64,000 bases of DNA from Maniola hyperantus (GCF_902806685.2 NC_048548.1:13976557-14040556), one strand, 5' to 3'. Positions 41,150 to 52,500 are shown, counted from the stretch's first letter. Program-made: numbers and translations. Notes: generated by a model from the sequence alone, not told the origin.

Positions 41150-44100
41150 TTAAGTATCGCTTGCGACTGAGGGCTGCTTGATGAGGTCTACATCCTGGAC
41201 GCTGACCTGGAAACAAAATTGATTCATTATTTGACGTGAACCTTTTACGACCAGGGGTTTTTAATGGTTCCGTACCTCAAAAGAAAAAAGAACCCTTATA
41301 GGTTTACTTTGTTGTCTGTCTGTCTAGAAACCTGTAGGGTACTTCCCGTTGACCTAGAATTATGAAATTTTGCTGATAGTTAGGTCTTACACGTAAAGGG
41401 AAAAATCCGAAAACCGTGAAATTGTGGTAACATCACAAAAAAAATGTGTTCATGAACAAATAAATAATAAAGTATTTTCAACTTTCAAAGCAAGAATACT
41501 TACTTACTATACCAAATGGGGTACCATATAAAAAGGCTTTATCTATACCTACATTCTAAAACAGATTTTTATTTATTTTTGTGCATAATAGTTTTTAGTG
41601 CAATTTATCGTATAAAATGTCAAAAATATACGACTGTTGTAAGGAACCCGGTGCGCGAGTTTGATTAGCATCTTGGCCGGTTTTTCGGTGAAAAGGTAAT
41701 ATAATAATCTATAATAATAATAATATAATCTATTATTTATCTATTACATATTATTACATATAAAATACAGATAAAAAACAAGTAATAATTAAGTAGACCT
41801 AGGTCTAGTAGACGTATGAATGGGCAACCCCTGCACTAGTAAACACTGTATTACAGTGGGTTGCCTAGATAGATTGATGATGACGCTTGCTGATGTATTC
41901 ACCTGTGGTTTCAGCTTGGGCCTGTTCTGGCGGTGGTCGTGATGGCTCTCCACCACGCTGACGCAGTTCTTCTGCGTGGCACGCACCCGCTCGTCATATT
42001 CCTCTTGGAACTTAATGTTGTACCAGTGTAAGCAGAGACACCTGGAATATAATTGAAAAAAAAAAGTTATTAGAGAATCCTGTCACACATCACAACCTGG
42101 GTATCCTCACAGCTTCCTAGTGGAACGTTATTATTTTCTTAGAAATGCTTCATTCAGGATTCAACGAAATAATAACACAAATTGTTGGAACTTAAACCTT
42201 AAGTTCTCGATATATAGGCTCAAACTAGCTGCCAATTTTCTGCTTTAAAGCACGGGTAGCATTGAACTCTTTTTTTATTGCAGCATAGGCTTGGGCTTGA
42301 AGACAATTTTGCATGAAATATAAGCATGAAAACGACCTTCTTAATGCTTGAAAGCAATCTTGAGGCCTAAGTAGTAGTTCACTAGAATATGCTTATTCAC
42401 TCTTGCCTTGAAGGTATTTAAGTTACACGTGGCAACAAACATGGACGCCGGAAGGGCATCCATATTCCAAAACCTAAGCGGTTCGTATCAGAAACTTTGA
42501 TTGTTAACGTTTCATGGGAGTAGATTGGATGTCAACGCTCACAATTTCTCGCTGTTCTGTGGTAGAACGGTGAAGGAGGAACAAGGTTGTGAAGTTCCTG
42601 AGCACTCTCCAAAATATAGCCGATAGAAGACCGATAGGCGGCGACATTGCGACGATGTTGTAGAGTGAGCAATTTCGCCCGAGAGTGAATAGTGATTGAT
42701 CACCAATAATTTTTCGGGCGAGGCGATCTATCGAGTCTTACCTACTTACCTACTCGTGATAATTGAGTCTTACTACTCGTGACAATCACATTTAAAAATA
42801 AAATAAAAATGGCGAGCAAACGAGCTGGTGAGTCACCTGATGTTTAGTGATTACCACCGCCCATGAACAGATTTGTATAGTACCAGAGGAACCACCAATG
42901 CGTTGCCGGCCTTTCAGGAATTTGTTGGTCCGCCCCTTGAATAACCCCATGTTGTAATCTGATGGGAACAGCGCCGAAGGGAGTTGATTCCACAGTTTGC
43001 ATGTGCGTGGAAAAAAGAATCTGGCACAACGGGTGGTCGAAGTGCACCAGACACCCAGGTGGTGAGGGTGGAATTGTTTGCGGTGGCGTGCGGTGCGGTT
43101 GTAGAAAAAGCAGTTTACGAGCATTACGAGCTTTCTGGTATTGGCACAATTTGTGGCCACAACGACATAATATAATAACTATATTGAAAAAGAGAATTTA
43201 ATAAACTCATCTTTTAATAAACAGGCTATAAATTTTGCATAACAAAATTACCAGATTTTTCAGAAATTTTCAGATTTTACAATTAGCTGAAATATGGCTG
43301 AAAGCATCTGAAAGTCTGAGAACTTAATCCGCTAAGTAGGAACAGATTACCTACTTCTGCATCTGCAAAGATTTTAGCCCTACTTTTATTTTTAGCTCAT
43401 GTCGGCACTGACGAGGGTTGAATTTATAGTCGCGTCAAATACCTACTTAGTATAGACTGATCTGATTTGGCTCCTTTATAAACTTTCGAGTTTCAACATC
43501 TTGGTTTTCTTATAGATATTCGATTTCTTCAGCGTAAGTTTCTTTATAAGTGGACTAGCTTATTCAAACCCCTATTTCACCCCTTTAGCGGTTGAATTTT
43601 CAAAAATCCTTTCTTAGCGGATGCCTACGTCATAATAGCTATCTGCATGCCAACTTTCAGAATGATCCGTCCAGTAGTTTACATATCGTAGCCTAATATT
43701 TTACATATCGTCGTTTCAGGATCAATCCAAGAGTTCACTCACTCTAGTTACTACTAGAGTGAGTCTACTTTGATATTTGTAGCATCATTTAGTTATGTTA
43801 CTCAAACATAAAATTGCACTCTCGCTCTCATTAAGCTAAGTAGCGGAAATTCTACTAGACGGTATAGCTTCTTGTAGTAAGTTGAGTGCTGTGGACGTCC
43901 CAGTGGTCCACTTTGCATCGATCCCGGCTATCGTTACTTAGCTAAATTAAAAGATAAGCTGGCTGTTAGCGGAATGAGACGCCCGGTGTAGCAATGAGTC
44001 GGTAACTACAAAGAACAGTCAAGAAAGTTTCCATTAAATGTACGGCGCGCGGCGATAGCAGACTTGACTTCGTACGCGTGGTTTTTAAAAATCCCGCGGA

Positions 44101-47100
44101 AACTCTTTGATTTTCCGGGATAGAAGATAGCCTATGTTACTCTCCAGGTCTTTGAGTATTCCCATGCAAAAAAATCACGTCTATCCGTTGCTCTGTTGCG
44201 ACATTATTGAAGGACAGACCAATAAACCAACAAACACACTTCGCATCACTACTCATATTATAAATGCGAAAATGTGTTTGTTTGTTGGCTTGTTTGTTTA
44301 CTGGTTCATTGGTTTGTCTTTTAATCACGTCGCAACGGAGCAACGAATCGATGTGATTTTTTGCATGGGTATACCCACAGATGAGTGATTTCTCTAATCC
44401 GTGGGTATACCGTATAGTTAAAGACCTGGAGAGAGTGGAGAGTGACATAGGCTACTTTTCATCCCGGAAAATCTAAGAGTTCCCATGGGATTTTTAAAAC
44501 GAAGTCGCGGACATCAGCTAGTAGAAGTATAGCCTATGGGCGATGTGTACTGATGCGTTGTTTTCTAGCAACTACAAAGTAGGAATGTCTTATCGCAGAA
44601 TAAAGTACAGCGTATGTTTTTATTTGCGACTAAGCAGCTTATTTCTAGCACGGCAGTGGGTAATATGATTAGGGGGTATAAACAGGATTTGCTCTATTAT
44701 TCATTCAGACGAGGATTATGCGCGGTAGTCCTAAATAAAATGTTTACGATGCGTCGTGAGTACATAAACAACTCCCTCCCTCTCTGGCGCAGTGGTGAGC
44801 ACTGTGTTCTTAGTAATGGGAGGTCCCGTGTTCGATTCCCGGGAGGGGAAATTAGGAATTTCACCTGAAAAGAGCAAGCGCTGAGTTTCTTACTGGTTCT
44901 TCTTGGTACAGGACTACTGTCTACTAGGTATGCCTCACCTCAGCACAGCTCCAAGTACACCCGTCCCCACAAGCGCGGCTCCAGCGCCCATCAGATAGTA
45001 GCGATGCTGAGCCGCCTCCGCGCCCGGCGACAGCTGCACCAGCCCCACCACTAGCACCACTATTCCCAGTAGCAGAGAGCCCACAATCGCATGCAGTGCT
45101 GCAACCTGAAAAACAAATACTTCTTTCAATATATGAACTCCAGTGGCCCTGCCGCGGTTGTTTGACAGCTACAATGTCACGATCGCAATCATCTCTGATT
45201 GGTTAATGCTCGCTCACTATTGGCCACAATGCATTGTTGCAATAAGAATCGGACAAATTCAGCCAATCAGAACAATTGAGATTGTAATAATGATTGATGC
45301 AGGTTTTAGACAATCGCCCTACTGGTATCTGGCCGCGTCGTATTCCTCATAACTACGACCCTTTAAGGCCCAAGACACGGGTCTACCCGCGAAATTCAAA
45401 TTTAATTTGGTTTTTCACAATTTGTAAGCTAATACGACAAAGTAGTCTTATGGCATTCAAACGCCCCTAGCAATATCACATTCACAGGTTTATATAAAAA
45501 TCTTTACGTGAAAGTGTCCAGTTTAAGAAATTAGTCAAAATAATGACTAATTTGTGAGTAGCTCACGTCAAACTCATTATTTTGACCATGACCATCCATG
45601 TCTTCCACCTTAAATAGGGAAGTTAGTTTTCTTGGGATAATATTGCGCTGGGTTCCCAGATCCGTTCGCTTAAAAGTTAGTTAGGAGTAGAACATATTTT
45701 ATTTATTGTTTAACTTTTTGAGTTGGTTGTGGGCTCTTTCTTCTCAGACCTGGGAGCGTTAGGAACCCTCGTAGCTTTAGTTCTAAGTTTACGTGATTGA
45801 TCATTACTAACCGACAATCAAGAAGTGTACAATGGTACCTATTTTGAATATCTGACTTTGACTAACTATTTTAAATAGTTGGATCCACGTTAGATCCATA
45901 ATTCTGAATTGTAGTATAGGTTAATAATTTTATTTATGAGAGTAAGAATTTAAATTATGTAATGCAATGTAGATTGGCTACGTAGTGGAAGTGAACATTC
46001 TTTGAAGTTCGAAAAGGTCAGTGGGCAAAGGTTACATACAAAAACAGTCCGTACCTAAGTGTAATTTGCATGAAATATTAGCTTCGTTCGGTGTCAAAGG
46101 TCATGTGAAACGACAAATGATAACAGCCAGTGTTATGGATCCTAGGTGATAACTTATTAGCTTTCTAGAAAGAGATTATCCCACAAAAAACATTTCATGT
46201 TTTGGTTGTCAAGACTCACAAGTTCATAATGCTTTCACTGTCAAAAAGTTATGAGATCTCTAACCAAGCCCAGTGGCGTGCACAGTGTTTGAAGCCAGGG
46301 TAGGCATTAGTTTGGTAGGAACCTGTTTACATGCAGGTCATAATGAAAAATATGCATTGAGCTATTACAACTGGGGTAAGCAGTGCATTTATGCCTCTAT
46401 GATCTGCACGCCACTGGCCAAGCCCCTAGCTGAGCTTCGATTTTTGCTGCCCATGGGCTCTGTCCAGTAGTATATAGTTCTAAAAGTAAATAAATAGCTC
46501 TTAAGTAATCTTGACTGTACCACATTTATGACAAAAAAACTCTATTTATAAACCCTGACTCTACAAAAAGCATGGCTTGGCCGTTTAATGTTCGTGAAAC
46601 TACTACGTGACATAACATAATATTTTAAGTCCATAAGGAATAGTTTGCACGAAAATTACGAAATTGAATTGTGGAGCCATTTGATGACAGAATAGTTAAA
46701 AGCATAATGGTAATCTAGGTACCCAAGACTCAAGAGTCAACCTAAAGGCTTGCATAGACGAGGGACAGTCATGGGGTACTTTTGTCCGTCCAAAAACCGC
46801 TTTCAACTGCATCGAAATAACGCACATGAGGGAAAAGTACTCTATAGCCGCGGACATCGACATACCGGACTGCATAAAAGTACGAAGGGTTCTTGAAAAA
46901 AATAGAACTAACATTATAAGATGCATTAACACACACACAGCGGATTTTAGTCCACGCTAAGTGCTCGAGAGTTTGTTTACTTCCGGTGAACAAATGTGAC
47001 AAGAGTCCCTCGACTGCGCAATCTCTAAGGATTCCGCCGCTACAGCCATACTGACCACATAGAGCTCGTTCCTCAGGTGGTGCTCGAGCGAGGGCTTGAC

Positions 47101-47398
47101 GTCCTTCAGCCGGTCCAACAGCAGCGGCAGCTGAGAGGGCCGGCGCCCGGCGCGGCGCGTCGCTGCTCATGCCGCACCGCTGCTGCTGGCATCGCACCGA
47201 TCATTAACCTGACTCGGTGGTATAACTCACCTTCCCGCAGACATAGAGCTCGTTCCTCAGCCGGTGCTCGGGCGAGGGCGTGGCGTCCTCCAGCCGCCCC
47301 AGCTGCAGCGGCAGCTGCGAGGGCCGGCGCCCGGCGCTGCGCTTCTCGGCGCGCCGCCGCTCATGTCGCACCGCTACTGCTGGCATCGCACCGATCAT
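41150..47398 (-). CDS. Two-pass membrane protein, 176 aa, four exons, family not recognised
   Basis: Exons are 47231-47398, 44939-45105, 41903-42041 and 41150-41206, giving 531 nt in one frame. Junction phases are 0, 2 and 0, and all sites are GT-AG (donors GGGAAG/GTGAGT, CTGAG/GTGAGG, CCACAG/GTGAAT; acceptors TTTTTCAG, TATTCCAG, GTTTCCAG). The N-terminal 56 residues are arginine-rich (RHERRRAEKRSAGRR), then membrane segments at about 57-81 (VAALHAIVGSLLLGIVVLVV...) and 94-116 (LMGAGAALVGTGVLGAVL...), then a polar tail starting HWYNIKFQEEYDERV. The basic N-terminus suggests both ends face the cytosol. The start ATG lies in CGAAAATG and could follow a 5' UTR exon. AATAAA on the minus strand at 40943-40948 may be the polyadenylation signal. 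The introns hold LINE, Helitron, SINE and MITE copies. I do not recognise the family. Confidence 0.75.
41265..41690 (+). repeat. GTTCCGTAC-family repeat in the last intron
   Basis: GGTTCCGTACCTCAAAAGAA to CATCTTGGCCGGTTTTT, with small deletions. Lies between exons 3 and 4 of the two-pass membrane protein gene. Confidence 0.8.
41815..41870 (+). repeat. hAT-like terminal hairpin
   Basis: GGGCAACCCCTGCAC and GTGGGTTGCC face each other across about 25 bp, like a collapsed MITE. Confidence 0.4.
42330..42640 (-). pseudogene. LINE reverse transcriptase C-terminal fragment
   Basis: Minus-strand pieces FYHRTARNCER, HPIYSHETLTIKVSDTNRLG and, after a frameshift, MDALPASMFVATCNL with FKARVNKHIL. The end of a CR1/Jockey-type ORF2. 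Confidence 0.6.
42792..43165 (-). pseudogene. Second LINE C-terminal fragment
   Basis: Minus strand: FFYNRTARHRKQFHPHHLGV, RFFFPRTCKLWNQLPSAL, YNMGLFKGRTNKFLKGRQ, then a stretch corresponding to the 3' UTR. Different subfamily from 42330-42640. In the second intron of the membrane-protein gene. Confidence 0.7.
43555..43690 (-). mobile_element. Helitron internal fragment
   Basis: CTATTTCACCCCTTTAGCGG to GATCCGTCCAGTAGTTT; no hairpin end. Confidence 0.65.
44050..44262 (-). mobile_element. Helitron, left of a head-to-head pair
   Basis: The reverse orientation of 62012-62226: GACTTCGTACGCGTGG at left, then CTCTTTGATTTTCCGGGATA, ending at the ATATTATAAATGCG 5' end that faces the next copy. Confidence 0.7.
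44250..44522 (+). mobile_element. Helitron, right of a head-to-head pair
   Basis: ATATTATAAATGCGAAAATG start, a direct repeat around CCGTGGGTATACC (44399-44411), end ACGAAGTCGCGGACATCAG, CTAG with half of the hairpin lost. Confidence 0.7.
44775..44930 (+). mobile_element. SINE-2, tRNA-derived head and body
   Basis: CTCTCTGGCGCAGTGGTGAG (A box), GTGTTCGATTCCCGGGAGGG (B box), body GAGTTTCTTACTGGTTCTTC. It ends only 9 bp from exon 2 of the two-pass membrane protein gene, on its 3' (intron) side. Confidence 0.8.
45173..45295. repeat. Inverted repeat, MITE-like
   Basis: GATCGCAATC with TCTGATTGGTT at left against CCAATCAGAAC with GAGATTGTAAT at right; resembles the core of the 173-bp MITE. Confidence 0.45.
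45720..45860 (+). mobile_element. SINE-4 fragment
   Basis: TGTGGGCTCTTTCTTCTCAG, ACCTGGGAGCGTTAGGAACC, then the body shared with 6150-6330. In the first intron of the membrane-protein gene. Confidence 0.55.
46271..46416 (+). mobile_element. hAT-like MITE, second copy, 146 bp
   Basis: Same termini as 7565-7696. Flanks ACCAAGCC (46263-46270) and GCCAAGCC (46417-46424) are an 8-bp duplication with one change. Confidence 0.85.
46745..47022 (+). mobile_element. Inverted-repeat MITE, family D
   Basis: Left GGCTTGCATAGACGAGGGAC, right GTCCCTCGACTGCGCAATC; internal GCGGATTTTAGTCCACGC and TTTACTTCCGGTGAACAAAT are shared with 48063-48498. Its right end lies about 30 bp from the duplicated exon. Confidence 0.65.
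47055..47205 (-). pseudogene. Tandem copy of exon 1 of the membrane-protein gene, frameshifted
   Basis: Aligns with 47240-47399 over its length, including the ATG (47202-47204) and the MIGAMPA start. A 10-bp deletion after RHEQRRA shifts the frame, which stops at TGA after about 32 codons. The splice donor GGGAAG/GTGAGT is replaced by an unrelated sequence (GTGGTCAGTATGG). It is a broken exon copy lying in intron 1. Confidence 0.82.
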
Positions 47399-48062
47399 TT
47401 TCGCTGGAAGTTGTCAATATCAAAACGGTATATGACCGCTGAGTAAAGCCTGAAACATTCAGCACGACACCAGCATGGCGCGACGGCAATTTCATGACAG
47501 GATGGCATACCGAACACGATTGCAATGCCCGCTGTTTACTTGCGCGCGAACGCTTGTGAACACTCCATGAACGCCGCAAAATCTATAAGAGGAGTGTGCA
47601 ACATCCACATTAACTCAAGAGAGTTTCAGGATGTGAAGCGGAAAAATGTACAATTATTATTCGGTTGAAATAAAGTAAAAAAAACAAACAATCACTGTTG
47701 CTTTGTGCCGTTCATGGGCTTTGGCGCCACAATTCGTACGTGAGTGAAGAGCGGACATAAGCATGTAAGATTTGTAGTACAAAGAACTATATGAAGCACG
47801 CTAAACTGCAAACTGTGACGCTGATGGCATTCAAATGCAGTGGTATGACTCCCATCTACGCCTCGTAGTTCATAGCTTATTACGAATTCTATCGTCGTGT
47901 TAGATACGTTGCCATCGCGTGTTATTTTTGTTTCAGCCAATACTACTTACATACTACTACGAATATCATTGTTACTTAAATTACTTTACCTACCTACCCT
48001 ACCTACCTTTCAACCATTCCGCATGCGTATAAGTAGATTATGCCAATCCCTGGACACAGTTA

Positions 48063-48498
48063 AGGCCTGCTTAGACGAGGGACAGCCCTCGGCGTACTTT
48101 TATGGCTGTCAAAATAGATTATTAAGCTTACAACTGCATCAAGTATTGCACACAAGGAACTAAAAGAACCTACTCCATACCGTTTGCTCAAAAAAAATTT
48201 AGATGTAACGTACCAAGGTGCGTCAACGCATACGACGGATTTTAGTCCGCATAGAGCGCTTGTGAATCTGTTCACTTCCGGCGAACAAATGATCACCCAC
48301 CGTGTGTGTTGAGTTTGTGGCAAGTTCTCAGGTGGACATCAAGACACACAAAATTTCTTATATGAACGGCGACAGACAGACAGTGTGTATTTTACACGAA
48401 CTATTTCAAGCTACTTTTGAATTGTTTTTGCTGGGTTTTATTTACGCTTCGGGGATTTCTGTCCTCCGCGGACAAAAGTCCCTCGTCTGCTCAGGCCC
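48063..48498 (+). mobile_element. Inverted-repeat element, family D, TTA-flanked
   Basis: Ends AGGCCTGCTTAGACGAGGGA and TCCCTCGTCTGCTCAGGCCC, with TTA on both sides (48060-48062, 48499-48501). A 3-bp TTA duplication is typical of PIF/Harbinger. Internal frames have no transposase motifs. Confidence 0.65.
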
Positions 48499-48710
48499 TT
48501 ATTATTAATTCGTATCGTAAAAAAAAACATATTCTTAGTTGATTTAAAACTATTCGATCATTCTCATAACAGTGTATACTTGCTTTTTATATTTCGGAAG
48601 TTTTTTTTGGGTAGGTACATACTTACTTAACCGATTTTAATGAAATTAGGCTTACTTACCTGTCTATACCTTAAAATGTTACCTGGAGAGACATAAACTA
48701 TACAGGATGT

Positions 48711-49048
48711 AACCAGAACGCTAGCAAAAACAAAGACAGCTGATAGTACTGATGATAACTGATACGATACCACAAAAAAAACGCATTTTTTTTTAAAAAA
48801 TAGGATGTTATGTTTTGTAAATGTTCATGATATATTGCAAATAAAACACCTGACTGACGCTAGAAGTCAACGAACGTTGCGTAAGTAGGTCATTAGGAGT
48901 CAATGCCACGTCGTACGTGGTTGACCCCAGTTTTGAACGCTATAAAATGCTAAATTACTAAAACTACAAAATGAGGTAAATGGTTATTGGTATTGGATTG
49001 TGTTTAGATAGTATAAAAATAATGCTAAATTTTTGCTAGCGTTCTGGT
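48711..49048 (+). mobile_element. MITE with 19-bp perfect inverted repeats
   Basis: AACCAGAACGCTAGCAAAAA at left; TTTTTGCTAGCGTTCTGGT at right. Core of about 300 bp, non-coding. Confidence 0.75.
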
Positions 49049-49339
49049 ATATGTATCCACTTTTTATCACAGAAAACTATGTCACACGGAAAAACTACGA
49101 GGGAATGGTATTAGGTACTTACGTCTTTGATTATCTCTTGGCTGTAATAAAGATTGTAGCATATCTGGAACAAGTTTTTTAAAAAAGTTTATTTGAATAA
49201 AAATCTTTCTATTTCCTAATTTAAATAGTTATAGATTTTTTACTAACAAATAGGTTTAAGTTTCGTGTAATTACTAACACCAATATGATCCTTGTTGGTC
49301 GAAATAAAAAATTTTTTTTTTCTATCTAACCTAGTTTTT

Positions 49340-49550
49340 ACGGTTCCGTACCTCAAAAGGAAAATCGAAACCCATATAGGATCACTTCGTTGTCTGTCTG
49401 TCTGTCCGTTGTGTCTGTCAAGAAAACCTGTAGGGTACTTCCAGTTGACCTGAAATCATGTAATTTGGTACATAGGTAGTTCTTATAGAACAAGGAAAGG
49501 AATAAATCCGAAAACCGTAAATTTGTGGTTCAGTGTTTCCTGCCAATTAT
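49340..49550 (+). repeat. GTTCCGTAC-family repeat, truncated
   Basis: CGGTTCCGTACCTCAAAAGG through the GTCT run to AAAACCGTAAATTTGTGGTT. Confidence 0.8.
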
Positions 49551-49554
49551 AATC

Positions 49555-49670
49555 CGGGTATCTTTTAAACAAGAGAGAAGGCACCTTCTAGGCAAACGCG
49601 TCCCATCTTAGGCCACATCATCACTTCCCATCAGGCGTGATCGCGATCAATCATCTGCCTATAGTGAATC
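49555..49670. repeat. Interspersed repeat fragment
   Basis: CACCTTCTAGGCAAACGCG then ACATCATCACTTCCCATCAG; same family as 2980-3060. Confidence 0.45.
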
Positions 49671-49680
49671 CTAATATTTA

Positions 49681-49899
49681 ATACTTAAGTTCGTGTTATA
49701 AATGAGAAAGTGTGGATGTTTGGATGTTTGTTACTCAATCACGCAAAAACTACTGGATGGATTTGGCTGAAATTTGAAATGAAGATAGATTATACCCTGG
49801 ATTAATGCATAGGCTACTTTTTATCCCGGAAAATCAAAGAGTTCCCACGGGATTTTGAAAACGTAAATCCACGCGGACGAAGTCGCGGGCATCATCTAG
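49681..49899 (+). mobile_element. Non-autonomous Helitron
   Basis: GAAAATCAAAGAGTTCCCAC, then CGCGGACGAAGTCGCG, GGCATCATCTAG. The hairpin is perfect. Confidence 0.8.
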
Positions 49900-50141
49900 T
49901 AAAAAATAAGGAAGAAAAAAATGTTTATTCTTTGAAAGTTGTGCCACATCTGCATCAGTTGTACCTACCTAACTATCTAAGGGTTTGGTTATTTGAAGTC
50001 CCCGTACGAGTTGACTCAGCCTGCAGTCGAATCAACTGGGTCACGATGTTTATGGAGGCTTTCGGAAAATGGCAGTCGGCGACATTTTACTGCCGCGATA
50101 TGAAAAATTACGATGCACTCTTTGAATTAATATTACGTAAT

Positions 50142-50349
50142 AGATGATGCCCGTGACTTCGTCCGCGTGGATTTAGATTTCAAAAATCCCGTGAGAACTC
50201 TTTAATTTTCCGGAATAAAAAGTAGCCTATGTCAGGATGCAAGTTAGCACTGTTTCGTCGAAATCGGTTGAACGGATGGGCCGTGAAAAGCTAGCAGACA
50301 GACAGACAGACAGACAGACACACTTTCGCATTTAAAATATTAAGTATGG
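50142..50349 (-). mobile_element. Non-autonomous Helitron
   Basis: Reverse orientation: GATGATGCCCGTGACTTCGT at left (hairpin with one change), GACA repeat at 50298-50322, CACTTTCGCATTTAAAATAT at right. Confidence 0.78.
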
Positions 50350-50439
50350 AAGTATAGATGGATATTTATTAACATAATATTATGTATTAAAAAGATAACC
50401 CTTTTTATGGGTATAATAATCTTAAAAGCATAATAGTTT

Positions 50440-50700
50440 TTAGGGTTCCGTACCTCAAATGGAAAAACGGTACCCTTATAGGATCACTGTGTTGTCTGTC
50501 TGTCTGTCTGTCGGTCTGTCAAGAAACCTACAGGGTACTTCCCGTTGACCTAGAATCATGAAATTTGCCATGTAGGTAGGTCTTATAGCAGACATTTGGG
50601 AAAAAATCTGAAAACCGTAAATTTGTGGTTACATCACACAAAAAAAAAATTGTGGTTATGAACTAATAATTAGGGTTTTCAATTTTCAAAGTAAGATTAC
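50440..50700 (+). repeat. GTTCCGTAC-family repeat, partial
   Basis: GGGTTCCGTACCTCAAATGG to TTCAAAGTAAGATTACT. Confidence 0.8.
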
Positions 50701-50806
50701 TAGCGACCGTCTGCTACTTCGCTCTCGAAAGGAACTTTTGTCCAAAAGGAGACCGACCAGTTTTGGGCAGTCTTCAGTCAAAGTTTAACAGTAACGTTAC
50801 TTTTTT

Positions 50807-51134
50807 TTATTTTTTTATTCAGATACAAGTTAGCCCTTGACTACAATCTCACCTGGTGGTAAGTGATGATGCAGTCTAAGATCATAGCGGGCTAACCTGG
50901 AAGGGGTATGGCAGTTTTTATTAAACCCATACCCCTTTGGTTTCTACACGGCATCGTACCGGAACGCTAAATCGCTTGGCGGCACGGCTTTGCCGGTAGG
51001 GTGGTAACTAGCCACGGCCGAAGCCTCCCACCAGACCAGACCAGAAATTTAGAAATTATAAAATTCCAAACCCCTGCCAGGAATCGAACCCGGGACCTCC
51101 CACTATTAAGACCACAGCGCTCACCACCGCGCCA
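50807..51134 (-). mobile_element. SINE-1, nearly full-length
   Basis: Body and B box intact; the head is cut within the A box (GTGGCGC). TTTAACAGT occurs just outside both ends and may be the target duplication. Confidence 0.88.
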
Positions 51135-51378
51135 CTTTAACAGTCTGTCATGTAACCTTAGACCTTTACTAAAAATAACTACCTACAGAACCACTGACGT
51201 TGAACTTCTACCAATAACTGCAATTTCTACAATAATTGAGTCACCCCGTATTCCGTACAAAACTGAAACCTTAGCGATTGCTATTGAGACCTAGTTCCCA
51301 GAATTAGTGCCTCATACTTGCTAGTTATATAGTATATACCTACTGTTTAGATCACACGAGTCGTTGCTAACACACTGT

Positions 51379-51665
51379 ACGCTTAGTATAAGATTTAACG
51401 TCTCACCAACGTTGCTAGAATTCGAGATCCAAACACAATAACGTCAAAGTAAAATGGACCTAAAGAATCTTCAATTGAAGTCAAAAATTCAATGCCACTA
51501 ATTTTAATCTCGCAACGTTTCCGCTTGGAGCGCCGGTTGTAGATGTGTAGACAAAGTTGAGCTTTTAAACAAGGCAGTTAAGATTCAATTTACTATAACG
51601 CGGAAGTGTTTCGATACTTCAATACTATCGACGTTGGCAAGACATAAAATCTCGTGCTAAGCGTG
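51379..51665 (+). mobile_element. Inverted-repeat element, family E
   Basis: Ends ACGCTTAG and CTAAGCGT, with subterminal CACCAACGTTG and CGACGTTGG. Relative at 62988-63250. Confidence 0.6.
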
Positions 51666-52029
51666 CAGTCCCCGCTAATGCAAAAACGAAAGTTTTCAAT
51701 GCAAAACTGCAGCATTACCTATTTTTAGAAAGACTAGTTTTCCGTGTAAAGCGTAGGTTCACACTCGTACCTATTGTTCTCCTACGTAGAAAACTACGCG
51801 ATATATGAGTTATAACGGTAATATGATTCTTTGTTGGGTAATCAGCGTTAATGTACTCGTAAGTTTGCCTTTTCACCAGAGGTGCTACGCTACGTAGCTA
51901 CGCTACGGAAATGTGCCAACTGCTTAATTTAATTTTATTTATTTATTTATATTTTTCATGTACCGAAATTGAAGTTACATAGTTGGAAATCTTATCTCTA
52001 AACAGATAATTTTCATAGAATCCTAAAAC

Positions 52030-52500
52030 CCCGTAGGTTCGTTTTCCGTAACAGACAGACTATCAACGCACAAACTTAACCGCCTTTTATGACGTAGGTG
52101 CTCACTAAGAAAGGATTTTTAAAAATGCAATTGAGGGAGTTAAATAAGGGGATGGAAGTTTGTACCAAAGTCCGTCATTTTTCAAGCTAGATCTATGAAA
52201 ATTCTTATTTGGGCTTTTAAATAAAAATGAAGAAATAGAAGTTCCATCCCCAAAGGGTTACATAGAAAAGGAAAGTTTGTATTTCCCTTCATTTTTCAAG
52301 TTATGTTTGTGAAATTTGGTATTTGGACTTTCAGCAAAAATAAAAGAGTAATAAGTACATGTTTCAGAATTTTTGGGAATTTCACCTCCTCACTGATTTT
52401 CAAATATTTCACTCGAAGCTGGGGCGGGTCAGTCCACAACCATTTCCACCGTGAAAATTTCACGTCTTTATTTGTTCAGTCTTCATAATTTACTTTTAGT
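52030..52500 (+). mobile_element. Degraded Helitron-like repeat
   Basis: ACAGACAGACTATCAACGCA, CACTAAGAAAGGATTTTTAA, and a CGAAGCTGGGGCGGGTCAG end related to the minus-strand 24359-24775 copy. Confidence 0.5.

Noticed and set aside
41789..41986. Read-through end of exon 3 of the membrane-protein gene as an alternative C-terminus
   Set aside because: It runs through a hAT-like hairpin at 41815-41870, while a good donor at 41902 and a phase-matched last exon at 41206 give a simpler model. Intron retention cannot be excluded.
42962..43201. Plus-strand frames of 63-79 codons
   Set aside because: Antisense to the LINE fragment at 42792-43165.
47077..47446. Plus-strand frames of 60-121 codons
   Set aside because: Antisense to exon 1 and its duplicate; low complexity, and explained by the minus-strand gene with good splice sites.
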